A DNA stretch of 64,000 nucleotides, taken from the NCBI RefSeq assembly GCF_900113085.1, contig NZ_FOOC01000009.1, positions 1 through 64,000 of the forward strand. Direction: 5' to 3'. Origin of the DNA: Fontimonas thermophila. GTDB taxonomy: Bacteria > Pseudomonadota > Gammaproteobacteria > Nevskiales > Nevskiaceae. The notes below the pieces were generated by a model. It was not told the DNA's origin. It did not search any database and saw only the letters and a program-made list of their open reading frames with translations. A program made the position numbers and the translations under genes. This document shows positions 17,857 to 30,815 of the stretch, piece after piece (position 1 is the stretch's first letter; each line of letters opens with the position of its first letter).

Positions 17857-17877
17857 GGATCTACCTCTTCGGGGTCG

Positions 17878-19416
<1,539 letters not shown>

Positions 19417-19449
19417 ACGAAGCGTGTCCTGGATGTTTCGCCGATGCGC

Positions 19450-19986
19450 TTAGCGCGCAAGAATGGTGTGCAGCCGGTCGAGCTCGCCGCGGATGGAGCC
19501 GTCGATGACGAAATCGCCAGCGCGGATCAGCGCACCGCCGATCAGCTCGGGATCCGTCTTCCACTCGATGACGACCTCGCGCTGCAGGCGCTTTTTCACC
19601 GCAGCCGCAAGCTGGCGCTGCTGTTCCGGGGCTACCGGCACCGCCGACGTGATCTCGACGTCCACGCGCGCTTCGGCCTCGGCTCGCAGCCGCTCGAATT
19701 GCGCAGCGATCGCCGGGGCCAGCGCAAACCGGCCGTTCTCGACCAGCAGACGCACCAGTGCCAGCGCCGGGGCCGGCAATTTGCCGGCCAACGCCTGCGT
19801 CAGCGCATCGACGAGCTGCGCCTTGCTCAGCGCCGGATGGCCGATCAGCCGCGCCACCTCGGGCGCCTTGACCAGATGCGCCAACGCCGCGAGCGCCTCG
19901 CTCCAGACCGGGAACGCTTGCGCATCCCGGGCCAGCTCGAAAACGGCCTTGGCGTAGGGGCGCGCGAGCGTGCTGTAGTCCGCCAT
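19450..19986 (-). CDS. atpH: F1Fo ATP synthase subunit delta
   Basis: This is the 178 aa stator subunit connecting F1 to the b dimer. The N-terminal helical domain starts TLARPYAKAVFELARD, and the C-terminal part carries the conserved IIGGALIRAGD-like signature (ELIGGALIRAGDFVIDGSI). The ATG at 19986 gives the family length (177 in E. coli); the frame extends upstream into atpF without similarity. Confidence 0.96.
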   Translation of the reverse strand: MADYSTLARPYAKAVFELARDAQAFPVWSEALAALAHLVKAPEVARLIGHPALSKAQLVDALTQALAGKLPAPALALVRLLVENGRFALAPAIAAQFERLRAEAEARVDVEITSAVPVAPEQQRQLAAAVKKRLQREVVIEWKTDPELIGGALIRAGDFVIDGSIRGELDRLHTILAR

Positions 19987-20005
19987 GTCGTTTCGTCCCT
20001 TGCCG

Positions 20006-20479
20006 TCAGACGCGCGCCGCGAGCTCGTTGAGCACGTCGGCATGCGCCTTGGCATCGATCTCGCGCTTGAGGATCTTGGCCGCACCGATCACCGCCAGCT
20101 CGCCGACCCGCTTGCGCAAGTCTTCGCGGGCGTGGGCAATCTCGCGCTGCACATCCTCGTGCGCCTTGGCGACGATGCGCTCGGCCTCCTGCTGTGCCTG
20201 GACTTTGGCCTGCTCGATAAGCTGCGCTGCTTGCTTGCTCGCGGCCGCGAGGATGTCCTGCGCCTGGGCACGCGCGGCCTTGAGCGCCTCTTCGCTCTTG
20301 GCCGAGGCATCCTGCAGCGCACGGGCACCTTTTTCTGCGGCCGCGAGACCGTCGGCGATCTTCTGCCGGCGCTCTTCCATCGCCCGGGTGATCGGCGGCC
20401 ACACGAACTTCATCGTGAACCAGACGAAGATGCCGAACACGATCATCTGGCCAACGATGGACGGGATGCTTGCCTGCAT
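20006..20479 (-). CDS. atpF: F1Fo ATP synthase subunit b
   Basis: This is the 157 aa peripheral-stalk subunit. One N-terminal membrane helix ([20 protein letters not shown]) is followed by [18 protein letters not shown] and a long charged coiled coil to the C-terminus. The length equals the E. coli subunit. A GGAG ribosome-binding site precedes the ATG. A single b gene is present, so the stalk is a homodimer. Confidence 0.97.
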   Translation of the reverse strand: MQASIPSIVGQMIVFGIFVWFTMKFVWPPITRAMEERRQKIADGLAAAEKGARALQDASAKSEEALKAARAQAQDILAAASKQAAQLIEQAKVQAQQEAERIVAKAHEDVQREIAHAREDLRKRVGELAVIGAAKILKREIDAKAHADVLNELAARV

Positions 20480-20527
20480 GGGCCTAGGCTCCAGCTAGAG
20501 TCAACAAAAAACCGGGTCGGGCGCGCC

Positions 20528-20848
<321 letters not shown>

Positions 20849-20856
20849 CTACGGGG

Positions 20857-21991
<1,135 letters not shown>

Positions 21992-22028
21992 GGCAGTCTG
22001 GCGATGGTGCGCCGCACCAATCTGGAAA

Positions 22029-22058
22029 AGTATAGCGGGCGACGGACGGTCAGTTCAA
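22029..22058 (-). promoter_or_regulatory. Promoter of the atp operon
   Basis: On the minus strand, TTGAAC (22058-22053) and TATACT (22034-22029) are 18 bp apart, with four and five consensus matches. The predicted start is about 30 bp before the atpI ATG. A small GGTGC/GCACC hairpin lies in the short leader. Confidence 0.6.
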
Positions 22059-22096
22059 CTATCGCCGCCGCGACGGCGCGCGATCTCGCGCAGCCA

Positions 22097-22942
22097 CTAC
22101 CGCAGCCGCTCGAGCAGGCGTGCGAGCTCCTCGGCGTTGCGGAAACTCACAGTGAGCTTGCCGCGGCCCGATTCGGCCTGATGCAGGCGCACCGGCATTC
22201 CGATCGAGGCGCTGATTTGCTTTTCCAGCGCCGGTACGCGAGCCTTGGGCGTCCGCGCCGTCTTCGCTCGCGGTTCGGCGTGTACGAGCGCTTCGGTGTC
22301 GCGGACCGACAGTTGTTTTTCGACGACCAGGCGGGCCAGTTGCACCTGGCGCACCCCTTGCACACCCAGAAGTACTTTGGCATGGCCCAGGCTCAGGCGG
22401 CCATCGCGGACGAGCGCCTGTACCTCGGCATCGAGTTCACGCAGGCGCAGCAGGTTGGTGATGTGTGCGCGCGAGCGGCCGACGGCCTCGGCCGCCTTCT
22501 CGTGCGTGAGTCCGCATTCCTCGATCAGCTTGTGCAAGGCCTCGGCTTCTTCCAGCGGATTGAGATCGGCGCGCTGGATGTTTTCGACCAGGGCGACGGC
22601 CATCGCACCGCGTTCGTCGAGCGTGCGCACGATCACCGGCACGGACTTCAAGCCGGCTTGCTTGGCCGCACGCCAGCGCCGCTCGCCGGCGACGATTTCA
22701 TAGCGATCGGCACCGGATGGACGGACCACGATCGGCTGGACGATGCCCTGGGCACGGATCGATTCGGCCAGCGCGTCGAGGGCATCGGCGTCGAACTGCC
22801 GGCGCGGCTGGTGTCGGCCCGGCTGGATCTGCTCGATGTTCAGTTCGCGCAGTGCCTCGCTGCCATCCTCGGTGGCGGGCTGGGCAACGCTGCTCAGCAG
22901 GGCGTCCAGACCGCGCCCGAGTCCTCGCTTCTTGATGCTCAT
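22097..22942 (-). CDS. parB: Chromosome-partitioning protein ParB
   Basis: This is a 281 aa protein. The N-terminal MSIKKRGLGRGLDALL segment contacts ParA. The CTP-binding ParB/Srx fold has the GERRWRA motif. The central helix-turn-helix (VGRSRAHITNLLRLRELD) binds parS, and the C-terminal part dimerises. It loads as a clamp at parS near the origin to drive chromosome segregation. It follows parA by about 100 bp. I did not find a full parS site in the window. Confidence 0.96.
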   Translation of the reverse strand: MSIKKRGLGRGLDALLSSVAQPATEDGSEALRELNIEQIQPGRHQPRRQFDADALDALAESIRAQGIVQPIVVRPSGADRYEIVAGERRWRAAKQAGLKSVPVIVRTLDERGAMAVALVENIQRADLNPLEEAEALHKLIEECGLTHEKAAEAVGRSRAHITNLLRLRELDAEVQALVRDGRLSLGHAKVLLGVQGVRQVQLARLVVEKQLSVRDTEALVHAEPRAKTARTPKARVPALEKQISASIGMPVRLHQAESGRGKLTVSFRNAEELARLLERLR

Positions 22943-23042
22943 CGCGGAAAATCCGGTGTGAATCCTGTTGCAAGAAAAGCGCTGCCGACCCGTTCGCGCC
23001 GCTTCGGTCCGAGCCCGGAAACGCCCGTCGAAGAACCCTGCC

Positions 23043-23831
23043 TTATGCCGTCAGCCGCATCTGCCCGCCGTCGTGACGGCGCAGCACCTCGCCCGCCAGC
23101 GCGAGATAGGCCTTGGCGCCGGCGGATGTCGGATCGTAGAGCATCGCCGGCAGGCCGTGGCTGGGTGCTTCGGCCAGACGCACGTTGCGCGGCACCAGCG
23201 TGCGGTAAACCTTGTCGCCAAAGTGCTGTACGAGCTGATTGGAGACGTCGTTGGCGAGGTTGTTGCGGGGATCGTACATCGTGCGCAACAGCCCTTCGAT
23301 TTCCAGGCGCGGATTGATCACGCGCCGGATCTTGTGGATCGTATCCATCAGCGCCGACAACCCCTCGAGCGCGTAGTACTCGCATTGCATCGGGATCAGC
23401 ACGCCGTCGGCGGCGACCAGGGCGTTGACGGTGAGCTTGGACAGCGCCGGCGGACAGTCGAGGATGACATAGTCGTAGTCGTCAGCGACGTCCGCGAGCG
23501 CGGTCTTGAGCGCGAAATCGCCGACGGCGACGTCGCGCAGCTTGATCTCCGCCTCGGTCATGTCGCCATTGGCCGGTAGCAGGGCCAGGCCCAGATCGGG
23601 CAGTTCCTGGATCGCGTCGCGGATCGGGGCTTGTTCGAGCAGCACGTCGCGCGCAGTCAGCTTCACCGCATTTTTGTCGACGCCAACCCCCATCGTTGCG
23701 TTGCCCTGCGCATCGAGATCGACCAGCAAGACCCGGCGCTTGGTCGCCGCGAGCGAGGCCGCGAGATTGATCGCGGTGGTCGTCTTTCCGACCCCGCCTT
23801 TCTGATTGGCAATGGCGATGACGTGGCTCAT
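23043..23831 (-). CDS. parA: Chromosome-partitioning ATPase ParA
   Basis: This is a 262 aa deviant Walker ATPase: KGGVGKTTTAINLAASLA near the N-terminus, VDLDAQGNATMGVGVD as A', and YVILDCPPALS as Walker B. It forms the gradient on the nucleoid that pulls ParB-parS. The start ATG overlaps the rsmG stop as ATGA (23828-23831), so the genes are translationally coupled. Confidence 0.97.
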   Translation of the reverse strand: MSHVIAIANQKGGVGKTTTAINLAASLAATKRRVLLVDLDAQGNATMGVGVDKNAVKLTARDVLLEQAPIRDAIQELPDLGLALLPANGDMTEAEIKLRDVAVGDFALKTALADVADDYDYVILDCPPALSKLTVNALVAADGVLIPMQCEYYALEGLSALMDTIHKIRRVINPRLEIEGLLRTMYDPRNNLANDVSNQLVQHFGDKVYRTLVPRNVRLAEAPSHGLPAMLYDPTSAGAKAYLALAGEVLRRHDGGQMRLTA

Positions 23832-24493
23832 GGTGTTCTGGCCGCAATGATGGCGTGTCGCTCCTCGTTAAGCCCGGGCACGCGCAACCGGCGTATCTCC
23901 CGGATGGTCACGTTTGCCGGAACGGCAGCCAGCTCTGCGCTATCGAGTCTGCCTTTCATCGCGATCCAATGCCCATCGGGCGCCAGTTGCGAAGCCGTCA
24001 GTGTGACGAACTCGGAAAGTGACGCAAACGCACGGCTGACGATGCGGTCGAACGGCGCGGCGGCAGCATAGGTTTCGACCCGCGCCTCGGCGACCTCGAC
24101 GTTGGCCAGCGTAAGGCTGCGCACGGCATGGCGCATGAAGCGCGCCTTCTTGCCGTTGCTGTCGAGCACGGTGACATGGAGCGCAGGATCGCCGATCGCC
24201 AGTACGATGCCGGGCAATCCGGCGCCGGCGCCGACGTCGAGCACGCGCCCACGCATCAGCGGCAGCACCGCCAGCGAATCGAGTATGTGCCGCGTCACCA
24301 TCTGGCGCGGATCGCGGATCGCGGTCAGGTTGTAGGCCGCGTTCCATTTGTGCAGTTCGGCGAGATACGCGAGCAGCCGCTCGATCGCGTCTTCGGGAAG
24401 TATCTGCCCGAGTGCGCGCAGACCGGCCTCGAGCGGCGCCCGTAGCGCCGCTGGCGCAAGAACAGACGATCCGGCGGGGCGGGGCAGGGGCAT
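23828..24493 (-). CDS. rsmG: 16S rRNA (guanine(527)-N7)-methyltransferase RsmG
   Basis: This is a 221 aa SAM-dependent methyltransferase: ELHKWNAAYNLTAIRDPRQM upstream of the SAM motif VLDVGAGAGLPGIVLAI, then NGKKARFMRHAVRSL. It modifies G527 of 16S rRNA; loss gives low-level streptomycin resistance. The ATG at 24493 was chosen over a much longer frame that overlaps the HerA-like gene. Upstream, mnmG is normally found; here a HerA-like ATPase takes that place. Confidence 0.95.
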   Translation of the reverse strand: MPLPRPAGSSVLAPAALRAPLEAGLRALGQILPEDAIERLLAYLAELHKWNAAYNLTAIRDPRQMVTRHILDSLAVLPLMRGRVLDVGAGAGLPGIVLAIGDPALHVTVLDSNGKKARFMRHAVRSLTLANVEVAEARVETYAAAAPFDRIVSRAFASLSEFVTLTASQLAPDGHWIAMKGRLDSAELAAVPANVTIREIRRLRVPGLNEERHAIIAARTP

Positions 24494-24561
24494 CAGTGAG
24501 CGCGGATGGGACGCGAGAGCGGACGGACCGTTGAGTATACCCGCGCCACCACCCCGGCCGG

Positions 24562-26046
24562 TCAACGGCGGCTGCGCCCGCCGAGCAGACCGCGCAGAAT
24601 CTGGCGCCCCAGTTCCCGGCCCAGCGATGTCGCCACACTGCGCGCAGCGCTCTTGACCGCCGTCTCGAGCAGGGTGTCGCCGCGGCGGTCGCGGCGCGCC
24701 GGCGCCGGGGCCGGTCGCGCCCCTTGGGCCTGCCCACCCCATCCGTTGCGATCCGCACCGGACACCTCACCGGCCGGCGACGCCTGCAGCCGCTCGTAGG
24801 CCGAGACGCGGTCGATCGCCGTCTCGTAGCGGCCGGCCAGCGGGCTGCGCGCCAGGATCGCCGACCGCTCCTCGGCGGTGAGCGCACCGATGCGTGAACG
24901 CGGCGGCCGGATGCGCGTGCGCTCGACGACCCCGGGGACGCCGCCTTCCTGCAGCGTGGAGACCAAGGCCTCCCCGACGCCCAGCTCGGTGATGACGGAT
25001 GCGACGTCGAGCGCGGGATTGGCTCGGAAGGTTTCGGCGGCGGTGCGCACCGCTTTCTGGTCGCGCGGCGTGAATGCGCGCAACGCATGCTGGATGCGGT
25101 TGCCGAGCTGGCCGAGCACGGCATCCGGCAGATCCAGCGGGTGCTGGGTGACGAAGTAAACCCCCACGCCCTTGGACCGGATCAGGCGCACGACCTGCTC
25201 GATTTTGTCCACCAGCACCTTGGGCGTGTCTTTGAACAGCAAATGGGCTTCATCGAAGAACAGCACGAGGCGGGGTTTGTCGGCATCGCCGCGCTCGGGC
25301 AGGTTCTCGAACAGCTCCGACAGCAGCCACAGCAGCACGGTCGCATACAGACGGGGGGCATGGAACAGCCGGTCGGCGGCGAGCACATGGACGATGCCGC
25401 GCCCGGCAGCGTCGGTGCGCAGCAGATCATGAAGATCAAGCGCCGGCTCGCCGAAAAAAGCCGCAGCACCGTCTTGTTCGAGCTGCAGCAGGGCACGCTG
25501 GATGGCGCCCACCGATGCGCCGCTGACCAAACCATAGTCGGCACCCAGGGTCTTGGCGTGGACAGCGACGTGGCTCAGCACCGCCCGCAGATCTTTGAGG
25601 TCGAGCAGCAGCAAGCCCTGATCGTCGGCGTACTTGAAGACCAGGTGCAAGACCGCGGCCTGGGCGTCGGACAAATCGAGGAGCCGTGACAGCAGCAGCG
25701 GCCCCAAGTCCGACACGGTCGCACGCAGCGGATGTCCGGCTTGTCCGAACACGTCCCAGAACGCCGCCGGGCAAGCGGCGGGCCCGTAGGCCTCGACTCC
25801 GACCTGGCGCGCACGCTCGATGAGCTTGGGATGGGGCTCGCCGGGCATCGCAATGCCGGCGAGGTCGCCCTTGATGTCGGTGGCGAACACCGGTACGCCG
25901 ATGTCCGAAAACCCTTCGGCGAGAACTTGCAGGGTCACCGTCTTGCCGGTGCCGGTCGCACCGGCGATGAGGCCGTGCCGGTTGGCATAGGCACCCAGAA
26001 TCAGTTGTGGCGTTTCACCTTTGCCGACGAGGATGCGCGGATGCAT
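24562..26046 (-). CDS. HerA/YjgR-like helicase-domain ATPase (DUF853)
   Basis: This is a 494 aa cytosolic ATPase. The Walker A is GATGTGKT (29-36), the Walker [13 protein letters not shown] (about 250), and a sensor-like [13 protein letters not shown] follows. The pattern is that of the E. coli YjgR family, related to HerA/FtsK-like DNA translocases. The C-terminus is a basic, low-complexity tail ending in [15 protein letters not shown]. No NurA-like nuclease is adjacent, so it is not an evident HerA-NurA pair. Function in the cell is unknown. Confidence 0.88.
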   Translation of the reverse strand: MHPRILVGKGETPQLILGAYANRHGLIAGATGTGKTVTLQVLAEGFSDIGVPVFATDIKGDLAGIAMPGEPHPKLIERARQVGVEAYGPAACPAAFWDVFGQAGHPLRATVSDLGPLLLSRLLDLSDAQAAVLHLVFKYADDQGLLLLDLKDLRAVLSHVAVHAKTLGADYGLVSGASVGAIQRALLQLEQDGAAAFFGEPALDLHDLLRTDAAGRGIVHVLAADRLFHAPRLYATVLLWLLSELFENLPERGDADKPRLVLFFDEAHLLFKDTPKVLVDKIEQVVRLIRSKGVGVYFVTQHPLDLPDAVLGQLGNRIQHALRAFTPRDQKAVRTAAETFRANPALDVASVITELGVGEALVSTLQEGGVPGVVERTRIRPPRSRIGALTAEERSAILARSPLAGRYETAIDRVSAYERLQASPAGEVSGADRNGWGGQAQGARPAPAPARRDRRGDTLLETAVKSAARSVATSLGRELGRQILRGLLGGRSRR

Positions 26047-26102
26047 GGAAATGGCGCTCTGGTTGAAGTTGTGAATGATGCTTAAAGGCGGCGCAGCAGC
26101 CG

Positions 26103-27020
26103 TTACGCCGCTTGTTGCGGCTGTTCGACCGTCGCGATCAACTGCGCACGCAGCCAGCGACTGGCCGGTTCATTGTCCACGCTCGCATGCCAGTACAGAT
26201 AGACATCCATCGGCGGCATCGGCACCGGGAACGGCAGGATCTGGTTGGCATACTGGCGGTTGGCGATTGCGGCATATCGCTCCGGCATGGTCAGCAACAG
26301 ATCGGTCTGACTGACGACCCGACAGGCGGCGAAGTAATGCTGGCAGCGCAGCCGGATGCGGCGCTTGAAGCCTTGCCGGCTGAGCTCAAGGTCTTCCAAA
26401 CCCGGGCCGCTGCGGCGTGAGCTAACCAGCACGTGATGGGCGCGCAGATAGGCGGCAAGATCGAATTGGCCCGCCGTCGCGGGATGACCCTGGCGCGCGA
26501 CGACGACGAGCCGGTCGGCCGAGATGCGTTGGTGGCGGATATCGTCCGACACCGGCAGCAGCACGTCGAGCGCGGCATCGAGACGCCCAGCGGCAAGCTC
26601 CGATTCGAGCGTGCGCCGGTCGACACGGATGGCGCTGATATCGACCGATGGCGCTGCCGTGGCGATGCGCGCAAGCAGCGGCGGCAACACCGTGGCTTCG
26701 AGCACGTCACGCACGCCGATGGTGAAGTGCCGCTGCGTCGTCGCCGGATCGAACCGCTGCGCCTCGTTGAGTGCGACTTCGAGGCCGTGCAGCGCACGCC
26801 GCACCGGCTGCATCAGGCTGCGCGCGAGCGGCGTCGGCACCATTCGACGCCCCTCGCGGACGAACAGCGGATCACCGAACAGCTCGCGCATCCGCGCCAG
26901 GGCGTGGCTGATCGCCGGCTGCGTCAGATGCAGCTTCTCGCCGGCCTTGGTGATGCCGCCCTCGCTGAAGATCGCGTCGAGCACGACCAGGAGGTTGAGG
27001 TCGATCCGGTGTAAATGCAC
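26103..27020 (-). CDS. LysR-family transcriptional regulator
   Basis: This is a 305 aa regulator. An N-terminal winged helix-turn-helix has the diagnostic [20 protein letters not shown] and [19 protein letters not shown], then an effector-binding domain of two lobes follows (about 95-300). It is divergent from the SDR-kinase-dehydrogenase operon and most likely controls it. The effector is unknown, perhaps a fatty acid-derived CoA ester. A CAAT-N11-ATTG site lies just upstream of its start codon. Confidence 0.93.
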   Translation of the reverse strand: MHLHRIDLNLLVVLDAIFSEGGITKAGEKLHLTQPAISHALARMRELFGDPLFVREGRRMVPTPLARSLMQPVRRALHGLEVALNEAQRFDPATTQRHFTIGVRDVLEATVLPPLLARIATAAPSVDISAIRVDRRTLESELAAGRLDAALDVLLPVSDDIRHQRISADRLVVVARQGHPATAGQFDLAAYLRAHHVLVSSRRSGPGLEDLELSRQGFKRRIRLRCQHYFAACRVVSQTDLLLTMPERYAAIANRQYANQILPFPVPMPPMDVYLYWHASVDNEPASRWLRAQLIATVEQPQQAA

Positions 27021-27035
27021 GGCCTTTATTTACGG

Positions 27036-27054
27036 CAATTCACATTATTCATTG
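27036..27054. promoter_or_regulatory. LysR box between the regulator and its divergent operon
   Basis: CAAT (27036-27039), 11 bp, then ATTG (27051-27054): an interrupted inverted repeat that matches the T-N11-A LysR consensus. It lies 15 bp upstream of the LysR start and about 60 bp upstream of the first SDR, suited to autoregulation and activation. Confidence 0.55.
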
Positions 27055-27111
27055 GACTGATCGTATGACCGCGCCTAGGCTGCGGCAAGTCAACCGCACA
27101 GGACATCCGCG

Positions 27112-27900
27112 ATGACGCACAACCCCACACCACCGCCCGCCGCGATGTTCGATCTCGGCGGCAAGATCGCCCTGGTCACCGGCGCCAGCCGCGGCATCGG
27201 CGAATCGATTGCCCGCACGCTCGCGGCCTATGGCGCGCACGTGATCGTCGCCAGCCGCAAGCTGGATAGCTGTGAACGCGTCGCCAGCGCGATCCGCGAC
27301 CACGGCGGCCGCGCCGAGGCCTATGCCTGCCACATCGGCGACATGGCGCAGATCGAGGCGGTGTTCGCGCACATCGAGAAAACCCACGGCCGCCTCGACA
27401 TCCTCGTCAACAACGCCGCTGCGAATCCTTACTTCGGCCCGATCGCCGACACCGACCTGGGTGCATTCCAGAAGACCGTGGACGTCAACCTCCGCGGTTA
27501 TTTCTTCATGTCCACGACCGGCTACAAGCTGATGAAGCGCAACGGCGGTGGCAGCATCGTCAATACCGCCTCGGTCAATGGCGTGATTCCGGGGCCTTAC
27601 CAGGGCATTTATTCGATCACCAAGGCGGCGGTGATTTCGCTCACCAAAGCCTGCGCCAAAGAATGGGCCGCCGACGGCGTGCGCGTAAACGCGCTGCTGC
27701 CCGGAATCACGGATACCAAGTTCGCCTCGGCCCTGGTGCACAACCCGGAGATGATGCGCATCATGGGCAGCAAGGTGCCGATGGCGCGCATCGCCCATCC
27801 CGACGAGATGGCCGGCGCGGTGCTCTACCTGGTCTCGCCGGCGGCGAGCTATACCACCGGCGCCTGCCTGACCGTGGACGGCGGCTATCTCACCGCCTGA
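27112..27900 (+). CDS. SDR family oxidoreductase (first gene of the 4-hydroxyacyl-type operon)
   Basis: This is a 262 aa short-chain dehydrogenase. The cofactor motif TGASRGIG is at 23-30, NNAAANP at about 100, and the catalytic YSITK at 167-171 with Ser154. The C-terminus TTGACLTVDGGYLTA is standard. It likely oxidises or reduces a hydroxy/keto group of an acyl-CoA. It is first in a six-gene operon with short gaps (11, 13, 3, 20 and -4 bp). The start is the first ATG after the LysR box region. Confidence 0.92.
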   Translation: MTHNPTPPPAAMFDLGGKIALVTGASRGIGESIARTLAAYGAHVIVASRKLDSCERVASAIRDHGGRAEAYACHIGDMAQIEAVFAHIEKTHGRLDILVNNAAANPYFGPIADTDLGAFQKTVDVNLRGYFFMSTTGYKLMKRNGGGSIVNTASVNGVIPGPYQGIYSITKAAVISLTKACAKEWAADGVRVNALLPGITDTKFASALVHNPEMMRIMGSKVPMARIAHPDEMAGAVLYLVSPAASYTTGACLTVDGGYLTA

Positions 27901-27910
27901 AGACGACCCC

Positions 27911-28741
27911 ATGCAGGATCTGCAAGACAAAGTCGCCGTCATCACCGGCGCCGGCAGCGGCTTCGGCCGCGCATTCGCGCAACTGTGCGCAGCCGAAGGC
28001 ATGCGCCTGGTGCTCGCCGATATCGACGAAGCGGGTCTTGCGCACACCTGCGCCCTGCTCCCCGATGGAACCGAGACCCTGACCCTGCGCTGCGACGTCG
28101 CCGACGCCGATGCGGTACAGACGCTCGCCGAGCGCACGTATGCGCGGTTCGGCGCCTGTCACCTGCTGTTCAACAACGCCGGGGTCGCCGTCGCCGGACC
28201 GAGCTGGACGACCACGCTCGACGACTGGCGCTGGGTGCTCGGCGTGAATCTGATGGGCGTGGTGCACGGTGTGCAGAGCTTCGTACCGCGCATGCTCGAG
28301 CAGGGCGACGAATGCCACGTGGTCAACACCGCCTCCGTCGCTGGTCTGCTGTCGGTGCCCGGGTCCAGCGTCTACTGCGTGTCCAAGCACGGCGTGGTCA
28401 CGCTCAGCGAGTGCCTGCACCATGAGCTGCGCGCGGCCCACGCGAAGATCGGCGTCTCGGTGCTGTGCCCGGCCTTCGTGCCCACCGGCATCGCCGACGC
28501 CGAGCGCAACCGGCCGGCGCGGTTCGCGGCCAAGAACCCTCGGGCCGCGCCCTATGAGGCACGGGTGCGCAAGGCGGTGCAGTCCGGAAAACTCTCCGCG
28601 GCCGACATCGCGCGCGCCACGATGCAGGCGGTCAAGGCCGACCGCTTCTACATCTTGACCCATCCCACCATCAAGGCGGCGATCGAAACGCGGATGCGCG
28701 ACATCCTCGACGAACGCACGCCCGCCAACCCGATGCCCTGA
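27911..28741 (+). CDS. SDR family NAD(P)-dependent oxidoreductase
   Basis: This is a 276 aa short-chain dehydrogenase with TGAGSGFG at 12-19, the NNAG motif at 88-91 and catalytic YCVSK at 155-159. It keeps the extended C-terminus of acyl- or steroid-oxidising classical SDRs. It differs clearly from the SDR before it, so the two probably act on different steps. It lies ten bases after the first SDR and 12 before the MDR gene. Confidence 0.91.
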   Translation: MQDLQDKVAVITGAGSGFGRAFAQLCAAEGMRLVLADIDEAGLAHTCALLPDGTETLTLRCDVADADAVQTLAERTYARFGACHLLFNNAGVAVAGPSWTTTLDDWRWVLGVNLMGVVHGVQSFVPRMLEQGDECHVVNTASVAGLLSVPGSSVYCVSKHGVVTLSECLHHELRAAHAKIGVSVLCPAFVPTGIADAERNRPARFAAKNPRAAPYEARVRKAVQSGKLSAADIARATMQAVKADRFYILTHPTIKAAIETRMRDILDERTPANPMP

Positions 28742-28753
28742 ACGGATCGAACA

Positions 28754-29737
28754 ATGAAAGCCCTGCTCTGCAAGTCCTACGGACCGCCGGAATCGCTGGT
28801 CGTCGAGGAGATTCCCGAGCCCATTCCCGGCGACACCCAGGTGCGGGTGCGTGTGCACGCCGCCGGCGTCAATTTCCCGGACACGCTGATCATCCAGAAC
28901 AAGTACCAGTTCAAGCCGGAACTGCCCTTTGCCCCGGGCGGCGAATGCGCCGGCGTCGTCGAGGCGGTCGGCGCCCAGGTCAAAACCGTCAAGCCCGGCG
29001 ATCGGGTGATCTGCTTCACCGGCTGGGGCGCGTTTGCCGAGGCCGTGCTCGCCGATGCCCGCGCGCTCATCCCGATGCCCGATGCGCTCGACTTCGTCAC
29101 CGCCGCCGCCTTCGTGATGACGTATGCGACGTCTTATCACGCGCTCAAAGACCGGGCCGCGCTCAAACCCGGCGAGATGCTGCTCGTGCTCGGCGCTTCC
29201 GGTGGCGTGGGACTCGCCGCGATCGAGATCGGCAAGGCGCTGGGCGCAACCGTGATCGCCGCCGCCTCGAGCGATGAAAAGCTGGCCGTGTGCAAAGCGC
29301 ACGGTGCGGACCACACGCTCAACTATGCGAACGAAGACTGGAAAGCCCAGGTCAAGGACATCACCGGCGGCAAGGGTGCGGACGTCATTTACGATCCGGT
29401 CGGCGGACCCTACAGCGAAGCCGCCCTGCGCGCGATCGCCTGGCGCGGCCGCTTGCTCGTGATCGGCTTCGCCAACGGCGAGATTCCCAGGATTCCGCTG
29501 AACCTGCCGCTGCTCAAGGGCGCCGCCATCGTCGGCGTGTTCTGGGGCGACTACGCGCGGCGCGAGCCGATGAACAACCTGATGGACCTGCGCACGCTGC
29601 TCGGCTGGCTCAAGGACGGCAAGCTCAAGCCGCACATCGCCGGCACTTACCCGCTCGCGCGCGGCGGCGAGGCGATCCGCCAACTGATGGACCGCAAGGT
29701 CTCCGGCAAGCTCGTCATCACCCCGCAGGGAGCCTGA
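28754..29737 (+). CDS. NADPH:quinone oxidoreductase-like MDR protein
   Basis: This is a 327 aa zinc-free medium-chain dehydrogenase/reductase. The N-terminal GroES-like fold has GVNFPDTLIIQNKYQFKPEL, and the Rossmann part has GASGGVGLAAIEIGKALGA. No catalytic zinc cysteine set is visible. It reduces quinones, enones or acyl-CoA double bonds with NADPH. It is third in the operon. Confidence 0.88.
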   Translation: MKALLCKSYGPPESLVVEEIPEPIPGDTQVRVRVHAAGVNFPDTLIIQNKYQFKPELPFAPGGECAGVVEAVGAQVKTVKPGDRVICFTGWGAFAEAVLADARALIPMPDALDFVTAAAFVMTYATSYHALKDRAALKPGEMLLVLGASGGVGLAAIEIGKALGATVIAAASSDEKLAVCKAHGADHTLNYANEDWKAQVKDITGGKGADVIYDPVGGPYSEAALRAIAWRGRLLVIGFANGEIPRIPLNLPLLKGAAIVGVFWGDYARREPMNNLMDLRTLLGWLKDGKLKPHIAGTYPLARGGEAIRQLMDRKVSGKLVITPQGA

Positions 29738-29740
29738 ACC

Positions 29741-30796
29741 ATGAGCGCGACGATCCCGGTACAAGAACGCCACCGTTTCGACGTCGAAGCGCTCGCGCGC
29801 TATATGCGCACGCACGTCGAGGACTTTTCCGGCGACCTACGGGTCGAACAATTCAAGGGCGGCCAGTCCAACCCGACCTACAAGCTGATCACCCCCACGC
29901 GCTGCTACGTGCTGCGGCGCAAGCCGCCGGGCAAGCTGCTCGCTTCCGCGCATGCAGTCGATCGCGAATACCGCGTGATCCGCGCACTGGCGAACACCGA
30001 CGTGCCGGTGGCGAAGGCGTATTGCCTGTGCGAGGACGACAGCGTCATCGGCACGCCGTTCTACATCATGGAGCACGTCGAGGGCCGCATCTTCTGGGAT
30101 CCGGCCCTGCCCGGTCTTGCGCCGGCGATGCGCCGCGCGATGTTCGACGAAATGAACCGCGTGATCGCCGCGTTGCACCAGGTCGACTACGCAGCCATCG
30201 GCCTTGCCGACTTCGGCAAGCCCGGCAATTACTTCGCGCGCCAGATCAGCCGCTGGACCAAGCAGTACCGCGCCTCCGAGACCGAGCGCATCGATGCGAT
30301 GGACCGGCTGATCGCCTGGCTGCCGGAACACATCCCGCCCGGCGATGAAACCACGATCGTCCACGGCGACTACCGGCTCGACAACATGATCTTCCATCCG
30401 AGCGAGCCGCGCGTGCTCGCGGTGCTGGACTGGGAGCTGTCGACGCTGGGCCATCCGCTCGCCGACTTTGCCTATCACTGCATGATCTGGCACATCCCCG
30501 CCGGCGTGTTCCGCGGCCTGGGGGGCGCCAAGCTCGCCGAGCTGGGTATCCCTGCGGAATCCGAGTACGTGCAACTGTACTGCAAGCGCACCGGGCGCGA
30601 CGGCATCGACCCCAACCACTGGGACTTCTACATGGCCTACAACCTGTTCCGCCTCGCGGCGATCCTGCAGGGCATCGCCGGGCGCGTGAAGGAAGGCACG
30701 GCGGCGAGCGCGCAGGCCGCACAAATGGGGGCCGCGGCGCGACCGCTGGCCGAACTGGCCTGGGCCCAGGTCGAGAAAATCCTGGGCCGCCGCTGA
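29741..30796 (+). CDS. APH-like phosphotransferase (LvaA / ACAD10-11 kinase-domain type)
   Basis: This is a 351 aa protein with the aminoglycoside-phosphotransferase kinase fold. [11 protein letters not shown] forms the ATP-binding loop, [14 protein letters not shown] holds the catalytic Asp and metal-binding Asn, and [17 protein letters not shown] holds the second metal ligand. This subgroup is not an antibiotic kinase. It is found beside acyl-CoA dehydrogenases and matches the kinase part of ACAD10/11 and LvaA, which phosphorylates the 4-hydroxyl of 4-hydroxyacyl-CoA. It lies 19 bp upstream of an acyl-CoA dehydrogenase. Substrate assignment is inferred. Confidence 0.88.
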   Translation: MSATIPVQERHRFDVEALARYMRTHVEDFSGDLRVEQFKGGQSNPTYKLITPTRCYVLRRKPPGKLLASAHAVDREYRVIRALANTDVPVAKAYCLCEDDSVIGTPFYIMEHVEGRIFWDPALPGLAPAMRRAMFDEMNRVIAALHQVDYAAIGLADFGKPGNYFARQISRWTKQYRASETERIDAMDRLIAWLPEHIPPGDETTIVHGDYRLDNMIFHPSEPRVLAVLDWELSTLGHPLADFAYHCMIWHIPAGVFRGLGGAKLAELGIPAESEYVQLYCKRTGRDGIDPNHWDFYMAYNLFRLAAILQGIAGRVKEGTAASAQAAQMGAAARPLAELAWAQVEKILGRR

Positions 30797-30815
30797 ACAT
30801 CCGCTGGAGACGCCG

